From: Aquimarina sp.
Lineage (GTDB): Bacteria; Bacteroidota; Bacteroidia; Flavobacteriales; Flavobacteriaceae
Direction: 5' to 3'
Assembly: GCA_020628975.1 (NCBI GenBank)
Contig: JAHDEF010000010.1
Location: 1 to 23,145 of the forward strand
Length of the DNA stretch: 23,145 bases
Each line of letters opens with the position of its first letter. Position 1 is the stretch's first letter. The translations under genes and the position numbers were made by a program. The notes below the pieces were generated by a model. It saw only the letters and a list, made by a program, of their open reading frames with translations, did not search any database and was not told where the DNA came from. This document shows, in pieces, positions 6,431 through 13,400 of the stretch.

Positions 6431-7060
6431 TTGGAGACCACCAAACTATTTCTTATAACTTTCTTTGCTGCTTTTGTTGGGGTAATCCCTCCGGGATTAG
6501 TAAATATGACCGTAGCAAAAACCTGTTTAGAACGTGGGAAAAGAAGTGGTATTTTAGTAGCTATAGGTGCTTCGGTTACCGTTTTGTTACAAGCGTTTAT
6601 AGCCATTCAATTGGCGAGATATATTGCTGACGATCGTTGGATGTATAATGTAATGCTTCGAACAGGCTTGGTCGTGTTTTTATTATTAGGAATTTATTTC
6701 TTTGTAAAGGCTAAGTACCGAAGTTCTCAAAAGAAAGTAAAGTTATCAAAGCATGGAGTAGCGAAAAGCTTCTTTAAAGGGGTGATGATTTCTGCATTCA
6801 ACATTCTTCCTATACCTTATTTTTGCGCCGTTGGTACAGCTTTAAATTTGAAAGGAACGGTAGATTATGATTACATAACTGTAACAAATTTTGTAATTGC
6901 CGCAGGTTTAGGCACGCTAGTTATGCTATACATTTATGCTATTTCTTTTCTTAAAATAAATATTAAGGAAGAAAGTTTTGCTAGGTATTCTAATTACCTT
7001 ATGGCGACACTAATGCTGTTACTGATGACGGTGACATTGGTACGTATTATTATGGAATAA
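6431..7060 (+). CDS. LysE-family amino-acid exporter
   Basis: The 209-residue protein starts at a TTG, one base after trmB. It has about six transmembrane segments. The N-terminal helix FFAAFVGVIPPGLVNMTVAK contains the family's conserved PPGLVN motif near residues 16-21. It is followed by a charged helix-start (CLERGKRSGILVAIGASVTV) and a cytoplasmic basic loop SSQKKVKLSKHG near residues 98-109. LysE/RhtB-type proteins export amino acids or related small molecules; the substrate is not predictable here. It overlaps the next gene by one base (TAATG), so co-translation with the alkyltransferase-like gene is likely. Its function probably has no direct link to tRNA methylation. Confidence 0.85.
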   Translation: METTKLFLITFFAAFVGVIPPGLVNMTVAKTCLERGKRSGILVAIGASVTVLLQAFIAIQLARYIADDRWMYNVMLRTGLVVFLLLGIYFFVKAKYRSSQKKVKLSKHGVAKSFFKGVMISAFNILPIPYFCAVGTALNLKGTVDYDYITVTNFVIAAGLGTLVMLYIYAISFLKINIKEESFARYSNYLMATLMLLLMTVTLVRIIME

Positions 7061-7404
7061 TGAGCAAATACAGCCCTACTACACTAAACTTTTTTGAACG
7101 CGTATATGAAGTTGTCGTGCAAATTCCTGAAGGAAGAGTAACATCTTACGGTAGTATCGCTAAATATTTAGGAGCTTCAAGAAGTTCGCGAATGGTAGGT
7201 TGGGCAATGAATGCGGTACACGGCAGGCCAGAAATCCCAGCACATCGGGTGGTCAATCGAGTAGGCATACTAACAGGAAAACATCATTTCCCTGGAACTA
7301 ACATGATGGAGCGCCTTTTGAAAGAGGAAGGTGTTTTAGTTGAAGATGATAAAATCAAAAATTTCAAAAACGTTTTTTGGGATCCATCTGAAAATTTATT
7401 CTAG
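7060..7404 (+). CDS. Alkyltransferase-like protein (ATL, MGMT-type DNA-binding domain without the acceptor Cys)
   Basis: The 114-residue protein is the C-terminal DNA-binding domain of the O6-alkylguanine-DNA alkyltransferase family. The helix-turn-helix stretch RVTSYGSIAKYLGASRSSRM lies at about 26-45, and the former active site is at residues 60-63. The family motif PCHRV here reads PAHRV, so the alkyl-accepting Cys is replaced by Ala (A61). ATL proteins bind O6-alkylguanine lesions and hand them to nucleotide excision repair instead of reversing them. The second loop GKHHFPGTNMMERLLKEEGV is conserved. It is the last gene of the trmB operon, overlapping the exporter by one base. Recruitment of excision repair is inferred from the family. 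Confidence 0.88.
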   Translation: MSKYSPTTLNFFERVYEVVVQIPEGRVTSYGSIAKYLGASRSSRMVGWAMNAVHGRPEIPAHRVVNRVGILTGKHHFPGTNMMERLLKEEGVLVEDDKIKNFKNVFWDPSENLF

Positions 7405-7440
7405 TTGTAATTTTTAGTATCAAAATTAAGTCGATTAGGT

Positions 7441-7470
7441 CCTACAAGGTCTTTTTTTTGACCTTGTAGG
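7441..7470. repeat. Perfect 11-base inverted repeat with a T8 loop
   Basis: CCTACAAGGTC (7441-7451) and GACCTTGTAGG (7460-7470) pair perfectly around a loop of eight T. No U-tract follows the stem in either direction, so it is not a standard terminator, though it lies 37 bases after the trmB operon. Its last G begins a further small palindrome, GTATA-CAT-TATAC (7470-7482), that links it to the next hairpin. Confidence 0.65.
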
Positions 7471-7480
7471 TATACATTAT

Positions 7481-7523
7481 ACTATCTCTTAATTTAACTC
7501 TGTAAATTCAAATAAGAGATAGT
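7481..7523. repeat. Perfect 11-base inverted repeat with a structured loop
   Basis: ACTATCTCTTA (7481-7491) and TAAGAGATAGT (7513-7523) form a perfect 11-base-pair stem. Inside the loop, AATTTA (7491-7496) can alternatively pair with TAAATT (7503-7508). No coding potential overlaps it. Confidence 0.6.
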
Positions 7524-7580
7524 GTTATTACCCTATAAATAGAGGTTGTCTGATAACTCCAAGAATCTTGTAGTCATATA

Positions 7581-7642
7581 TTTAACGAAGTTGAAATGTA
7601 GTTTTATTGATAGACTTCGACTATCGCTTAGTCTTCGTTAAA
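7581..7642. repeat. Perfect 10-base inverted repeat with a nested hairpin
   Basis: TTTAACGAAG (7581-7590) and CTTCGTTAAA (7633-7642) form the outer stem. An inner GATAG (7609-7613) and CTATC (7621-7625) pair around a 7-base loop. The 304 bases between the trmB operon and the zinc-ribbon gene hold no gene, only this and the two preceding inverted repeats. A degenerate mobile element (MITE-like) or a structured RNA are the main options. Confidence 0.55.
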
Positions 7643-7731
7643 ATTGCTTTTCGGATAGTTCCAAATTTGCATTTCTAAAGAATTGACTGCATATTTACGG
7701 TATACTTATGTGCAGATTTAATGAAAAATCA

Positions 7732-8076
7732 ATGAAGAATTGTCTTTCTTGCGGTGAAAAAATAATAGGGCGATCTGATAAAAAATTTTGTTCTGACGGG
7801 TGTAGAAATAGCTACAATAACGAACTCAATAAAGATGCTACAAATTTAGTGCGAAACACAAACAACGCGCTCCGTAAAAACTATCGTATTCTATTAAAAT
7901 TAAATTTTAAAGGAAAAACGAAAACCACAAAAACCAAATTACTGGCACTTGGTTTTCGATTCGATTTGTTTACTTCAACATACATTACTAAAGAGGGTAA
8001 AACCTATTTCTTTGTATACGATCAAGGTTATTTACCCTTAGACAATGAGTTTTATGTTTTAGTAACAAAAAATTAA
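7732..8076 (+). CDS. Small zinc-ribbon protein, function unknown
   Basis: The product is 114 residues from the ATG at 7732. An upstream ATG at 7708 would add eight residues, but MKNCLSCGEKI is the natural N-terminus of this flavobacterial family. The N-terminal zinc ribbon has four cysteines, C4 and C7 (CLSCGEK), then C20 and C24 (FCSDGC). It is followed by RNSYNNELNKDATNLVRNTN and a basic helical linker. The C-terminal half (about 55-114) looks like a small alpha/beta fold with aromatic strands (TYFFVYDQGYLPL). It may bind nucleic acid, but I know no established function. Its stop overlaps by four bases the stop of the convergent acyltransferase gene. Confidence 0.8.
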   Translation: MKNCLSCGEKIIGRSDKKFCSDGCRNSYNNELNKDATNLVRNTNNALRKNYRILLKLNFKGKTKTTKTKLLALGFRFDLFTSTYITKEGKTYFFVYDQGYLPLDNEFYVLVTKN

Positions 8077-8618
8077 AAACTCTTGTGAGCCACCTTACCA
8101 ATTACACCTTCAAAAAAGTGATAATACACTTCGAAATCGTTGGCTTTATTTTCTGAGGGTGTTAAAGCTTTAGATACTTTTACACGCTTATTTTTATAGT
8201 CAAAAGCAACTAGAACGATAGGTACATTGGCTTGTTTAGCAATAAAATAAAATCCCGTTTTCCACTCGGTTACTTTATTTCTGGTGCCTTCAGGAGAAAG
8301 TGACAAGCGAAATACCTCAGTTCTATCAAAAATAGCTGCAATGGCACTTACGGTGTCTTGTTTTTGTTCACGTACCACTGGCATCCCACCAGCTTTCTTC
8401 AGTAACCAACCTACTACGGGAATATTAAATAGAGACTGTTTACCTATAAATCCAATAGATTTCCCCCAAACATTGCGAAGTAGTATCCCTAAAAATAAAT
8501 CCATCCAGTGGGTGTGGGGCACCACAGCAACGACACATTTATTTACCTCAGGAAATTCGCCCTGCATTTTCCATTTCAAAAGTTTGAAATAGATAAATTT
8601 TGCTATTTTTTGAAACAT
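8073..8618 (-). CDS. PlsC-like 1-acyl-glycerophosphate acyltransferase family protein
   Basis: The 181-residue protein belongs to the lysophospholipid acyltransferase superfamily. The catalytic HX4D motif is HTHWMD near residues 36-41. The glycerol-phosphate-binding motif appears as LSPEGTRNK near 108-116, followed by WKTGFYFIAKQANVPIVLV. It is short for a PlsC and has little hydrophobic N-terminus, like the small 'GNAT-free' acyltransferases of Bacteroidetes that acylate lipids or glycans. It starts three bases after the stop of the sugar dehydrogenase gene, so the two are co-transcribed. That may point to acylation of a surface glycolipid rather than bulk phospholipid synthesis (inference). 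Confidence 0.88.
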   Translation of the reverse strand: MFQKIAKFIYFKLLKWKMQGEFPEVNKCVVAVVPHTHWMDLFLGILLRNVWGKSIGFIGKQSLFNIPVVGWLLKKAGGMPVVREQKQDTVSAIAAIFDRTEVFRLSLSPEGTRNKVTEWKTGFYFIAKQANVPIVLVAFDYKNKRVKVSKALTPSENKANDFEVYYHFFEGVIGKVAHKSF

Positions 8619-8621
8619 AAA

Positions 8622-9590
8622 TTAGTTGTAAAAGGGATGCTTCTGCTTTGGCAAGTTAGCAAAAGGATGGTGTTCGTTTTTAATGGGTGAAATTTCTGCA
8701 TGGCGTAATTGATGTGCTAGCTCTAATGAAGCTAAAGTTTCTTCAACACCAAAACCATTACCATTGATAATATGATTATATGATGTAGTGTGCAAATCAG
8801 TAAAGCCAGCACTAAACTCAAAAGCATCTCCATCGATAGTGATATTGCGGAAAGTGCGTTGTCCTTGATCGCTAATTGCTTGGGGTAAGGTATCAGCATT
8901 GATTGATAAAAACCATCGAACATTCGCATTTTTCAATCGAAGTACACCACTTGCGCGATCGTGTTCTCTTACATGTACGGTACTTTTTTCTACACCTCCA
9001 AAAATCCAAATAAGCATATCAAAAAAATGAATACCAATATTCGAACAAATACCCCCAGATTTATCGAGCATTCCTTTCCATGAGGCATAATACCAATTTC
9101 CTCGAGAGGTAATATAAGTTAAATCAATATCGTGAATTTTATCTTTAGGGCTATGAGCAATTTTTTCTTTTAAAGCGATTATACTAGGGTGTAGTCGTAG
9201 CTGTAAAATAGTGTTGATTCTATGATCAGATTGCTGTTCTAATTGTATTAGTTTTTCGGCATTCCAAGGATTTAATACTAAGGGTTTTTCACAAATAGCA
9301 TTGGCACCATTTCGCAAAGCAAAACGCACGTGAGCGTCATGCAAGTAATTAGGGGTGCATATGGACATATAGTCTATTGCCTGTTGTTGTTCAAACCTCA
9401 GTTTCTCCAAATGTCTATCGAAACGCTCGAATTCTGTAAAGAAATGAGCTTTTGGGAAAAAGGAATCTATAATTCCAACGCTATCATTGGGGTCAAATGC
9501 GGCTAAAAGTTGATTGTTAGTATGTTGAATCGCTTTTAAATGTCTTGGGGCAACAAATCCTGCAGCTCCCATTAAAGCAAAGTTTTTCAT
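8622..9590 (-). CDS. Gfo/Idh/MocA-family sugar dehydrogenase, WbpB/WlbA-like
   Basis: The 322-residue protein has an N-terminal Rossmann domain: LMGAAGFVAPRHLKAI at about 6-21, AFDPND near 31-36 and CEKPLVLNPWNAEKL near 119-133. The C-terminal alpha/beta domain carries the catalytic segment GGICSNIGIHFFDML near 179-193. GFVAPRHLKAI and the overall length fit the WbpB/WlbA branch. These enzymes oxidise C3 of UDP-N-acetylglucosaminuronic acid on the way to 2,3-diacetamido sugars of lipopolysaccharide. The upstream gene on the same strand is a WbpD-like acetyltransferase from the same pathway, with 142 bases between. The aminotransferase (WbpE) and 6-dehydrogenase (WbpA) are not in this window. 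Substrate is inferred from the pair. Confidence 0.85.
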   Translation of the reverse strand: MKNFALMGAAGFVAPRHLKAIQHTNNQLLAAFDPNDSVGIIDSFFPKAHFFTEFERFDRHLEKLRFEQQQAIDYMSICTPNYLHDAHVRFALRNGANAICEKPLVLNPWNAEKLIQLEQQSDHRINTILQLRLHPSIIALKEKIAHSPKDKIHDIDLTYITSRGNWYYASWKGMLDKSGGICSNIGIHFFDMLIWIFGGVEKSTVHVREHDRASGVLRLKNANVRWFLSINADTLPQAISDQGQRTFRNITIDGDAFEFSAGFTDLHTTSYNHIINGNGFGVEETLASLELAHQLRHAEISPIKNEHHPFANLPKQKHPFYN

Positions 9591-9732
9591 GTTCTAAAGA
9601 TTGAATATTAATTGGCTTTACAAAGAGAGGCTATTGCGTGAGCTTTTAATTAAATATACAGGCGAATTTATAAAGGATTATCAAAAACTGAGTTATTTTA
9701 ATTTCGATTTTCGAAAAATTTTATGGCTATGT

Positions 9733-10329
9733 TTAACTAATAATATTATTTAATTGAAGTACGCTATCGTTTTTCAATATATATTTTTCTTGAGTTTCGG
9801 GGCAAAAAGCTTCGTTATTAGTGTCAAATTGTAATCGATGACCACACTTACTGATCCAACCTATGGGTTTTGCAGGGTTGCCAACTACTAATTGAAAGGG
9901 TTTTACTTCTTTCGTAATCACTGCACCTGCACCAATCATAGCATAAGCGCCAATTCTGTTTCCGCAAACTATTGTAGCATTGGCGCCTAGGGTGGCTCCC
10001 TTTTCTACATAAGTTTGTTTAAATTCTTCTTTTCTAACAATAAAACTTCTAGGGTTTATAACATTCGTAAAAACAACAGAAGGCCCCAAGAAAACATCAT
10101 CTTCACAAATCACTCCTGTGTATACAGAAACATTATTTTGAACTTTTACATTATTACCCAACTTCACATTAGGCGAAATCACTACATTTTGTCCAATATT
10201 ACATTGATCTCCAATTTTGCATCCTTTCATAATATGACTAAAATGCCAAATTTTAGTACCAGCCCCGATTTCAGCCCCTTCATCGATAATGGCAGTAGGA
10301 TGCGAAAAATAGATAGTTTCAATACTCAT
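9733..10329 (-). CDS. WbpD/WlbB-like sugar N-acetyltransferase (left-handed beta-helix)
   Basis: The product is 198 residues from the ATG at 10327-10329 (MSIETIYFSHPTAIIDEGAE). An upstream ATG at 10353 would add MILILEKR and cannot be excluded. Hexapeptide repeats run from about residue 12 to 160: IDEGAEIGAGTKIW, GCKIGDQCNIGQNVVISPNV, LGNNVKVQNNVSVYTGVICE. The terminal part AMIGAGAVITKEVKPFQLVV precedes NPAKPIGWISKCGHRL. The family acetylates the 3-amino group of UDP-2-acetamido-3-amino-2,3-dideoxyglucuronate using acetyl-CoA, as a trimer. It lies upstream of the matching WbpB/WlbA-like dehydrogenase, supporting a shared role in a diacetamido-uronic-acid surface glycan. Confidence 0.87.
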   Translation of the reverse strand: MSIETIYFSHPTAIIDEGAEIGAGTKIWHFSHIMKGCKIGDQCNIGQNVVISPNVKLGNNVKVQNNVSVYTGVICEDDVFLGPSVVFTNVINPRSFIVRKEEFKQTYVEKGATLGANATIVCGNRIGAYAMIGAGAVITKEVKPFQLVVGNPAKPIGWISKCGHRLQFDTNNEAFCPETQEKYILKNDSVLQLNNIIS

Positions 10330-10405
10330 TCGTTTTTCTAAAATTAAGATCATCTATTCGTGAAAATACAAAAATTAAAAATGCGGATAAATTCCCGTTT
10401 TCTAG

Positions 10406-10413
10406 TAAATTTG
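10406..10413 (+). promoter_or_regulatory. -7 element for dnaE
   Basis: TAAATTTG is a full match to TAnnTTTG and lies 38 bases before the dnaE ATG. No TTG -33 element is evident at the usual distance. Confidence 0.5.
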
Positions 10414-10450
10414 TAAAGATCGACTTTCGCCAACCCTACAAAAGCTATTT

Positions 10451-13400
10451 ATGTACCTAATTTTCGATACTGAAACCACAGGTTTACCTAAAAATTATAA
10501 TGCACCCATCACAGATACGGATAATTGGCCTAGAGCTATACAGATTGCTTGGCAGTTACATGACGAAATGGGGGTTTGTATCGAGCATCAAGATTATTTA
10601 ATACGCCCCGATGGCTTTAACATACCTTATGATTCTGAACAAATTCATGGTATTTCAACAGCTTTAGCAGCACAAAAAGGGGTTTCATTATCTGAAGTAT
10701 TAGAAAAATTTGAAGAGGTATTAGGGAAAACAACATTTGTGGTAGGGCAAAATGTAGGGTTTGATGTAAATATTATGGGTTGCGAATTTCATCGTAACGC
10801 TGTAGCAACTAAACTTACGGAATTACCAGTTTTAGACACCTGTACCGAACATACGGCAAGTCTTTGTCAAATCCCTGGAGGTCGAGGGGGGAAGTTCAAA
10901 CTTCCCACATTAACCGAATTACATCAGTACTTATTCGACGTAGGTTTTGGCGAAGCCCATAATGCAACAGCCGATGTGGAAGCTACCACACGTTGTTTTT
11001 TAGAATTAGTACGAAAGCAGCAGTACACTACAGAACAGTTACAAGTAGAAAAAGATTATTTTCAGCGATTTAAGCAAGTTAATCCCGAGCCATTTAAGCT
11101 TATAGGTCTAAAGCATATTAACCTAAAAGCGGCTTCTGACAAAATAAGAAAACAGCTTGAAAAGTTACAAGGTGATGACGGCTTATCAACAAAAGACTTA
11201 GCAGCCAATGCTGAAATTTTAAAAGACGCTCCTTTTTCACATTTACACAACCACACACAATTTTCCATATTACAATCAACCATTGGTGTTGGTGAACTTA
11301 TTTCCTTAACAGCAATGGAGGGTTTACCTGCGGTAGCAATGACCGATCATGCCAATATGATGGGGGCTTTTCAATTTGTAGAGGGAATCATTAGTCATAA
11401 TAAAGGGGTTAAAAGTAGAAATGCTGAGAAACAGTCTCGATATGAAGCTACTCAGAATAACACCTTAGAAGAAGGGCAAGAGCCACTTTATGAATTACAA
11501 TTAGAAATAGAAATTACCCCAATAGTAGGTTGTGAATTCCATGTGTGTGAAGACCATACCAATAAATCAGTTAAAGACAACGGGTATCAAATTGTATTGT
11601 TGGCTAAGAATAAAAAGGGCTATCTCAATTTGGCTAAAATGTCTTCTATTGCCTTTGTTGACGGAAAGTATTATGTGCCACGTATCGACAAAAAAATTAT
11701 AGAACAATACAAAGAAGACATCATTGTTTTAACAGGAAATTTATACGGAGAAGTTCCTAGCAAACTACTAAACGTAGGAGAAAAACAAGCAGAAGAAGCT
11801 TTGTTATGGTGGAAAGAACAATTTGGCGATGACTTTTATGTGGAGCTAATGCGCCACAATCAAGAAGATGAAGATCGTGTAAATGAGGGCTTAATACGAT
11901 TAGCTCAAAAGCATCAAGTAAAGCTCGTAGCCACAAACAATACCTATTACGGAAGTCAAGACAATGCGAATGCGCATGATATTTTATTGTGTGTCAAGGA
12001 TGGCGAAAAACAAGCAACACCAATAGGTCGTGGTCGTGGATACCGCTATGGATTACCTAACCAAGAATATTATTACAAGTCAGCCGATCAAATGAAGGAC
12101 TTGTTTAAAGATATTCCTGAGGCTATTCTCAATATTAAAGAAATTATAGAAAAGGTAGAAATCTATCCTTTAGCACATGATGTTATTCTACCTGCTTTTG
12201 ATATTCCTGAGGAATTTGTTGATGCACAAGACGCCATTGACGGAGGTAAACGAGGGGAAAATGCCTTCTTACGGCATATTACTTACGAAGGCGCTAAAAT
12301 TAGATATCAAGAAATTACCGATGATATACGTGAACGTTTAGATTTTGAGCTTTCAGTTATAGAAAAAACAGGGTACCCAGGTTATTTTTTAATTGTAGAA
12401 GATTTCATACGTGCCGCTCGTGATATGGGGGTTGCTGTAGGTCCTGGTCGTGGTTCGGCAGCAGGTTCGGCAGTAGCTTATTGTCTATGGATTACGAATC
12501 TTGACCCCATAAAATACGACTTACTTTTTGAGCGTTTTCTAAACCCCGATCGTATTGGAATGCCCGATATTGATATTGATTTTGATGATGAAGGTCGTGG
12601 TCGCGTAATGCAATATGTTATTGATAAATATGGGGCTAACCAAGTTGCGCAAATTATTACCTACGGTACTATGGCTGCAAAATCTTCCATTCGAGATACA
12701 GCCCGTGCATTAGATTTGCCCTTGCATGAAGCCGATCGCTTGGCAAAGTTGATACCTGATATGACCAAACTCAAAAAAATAATGGGTGTAGGTCATGATA
12801 AATTAAAGGAAAAGTTTAATGCAGAAGCAATTCAAAAAATACAAGAATTAGAAGATATTGCGGCTAGTGAAAGTTTAGAAGGGAATACGCTTCGACAAGC
12901 ACAAATTCTTGAAGGATCTATGCGTAATACAGGAATTCATGCCTGTGGGGTAATTATTACACCCGATGATATTACCAAGTTCGTGCCGGTGGCTGTAGCC
13001 AAGGATTCTGATATGTATTGCACCCAATTTGATAACTCTGTAGTAGAAACCGCAGGCTTATTAAAAATGGATTTCTTAGGCCTAAAAACCTTAACGTTAA
13101 TTAAGGATACGGTTAAAATTGTAAAAGCCAAGCATGGTATTCAACTAGATCCTGAAAATTTTCCTTTAGATGACGAAAAAACCTACGAGCTTTTTCAACG
13201 TGGGGAAACCGTAGGGGTGTTTCAATACGAATCGCCAGGGATGCAAAAACACATGCGATCGTTAAAACCGACGGTGTTTGCCGATTTAATTGCCATGAAT
13301 GCCTTGTACCGACCGGGTCCTATGGAATACATTCCTAGTTTTATCGCTCGAAAACATGGTGATGAAGAAATTAAATATGATTTAGATGCTTGTGAAGAAT

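Noticed and set aside
7441..7642. A CRISPR array or tandem repeat
   Set aside because: The three inverted repeats differ in sequence and there are no regularly spaced identical repeats.
8284..8690. Plus-strand open frames over the acyltransferase gene
   Set aside because: They lie opposite the HX4D and PEGTR motifs of a clear acyltransferase and have no features of their own.
10330..10353. Eight-residue N-terminal extension (MILILEKR) of the WbpD-like protein
   Set aside because: The internal ATG at 10329 gives the natural family N-terminus; the extension is not conserved-looking. It remains possible.
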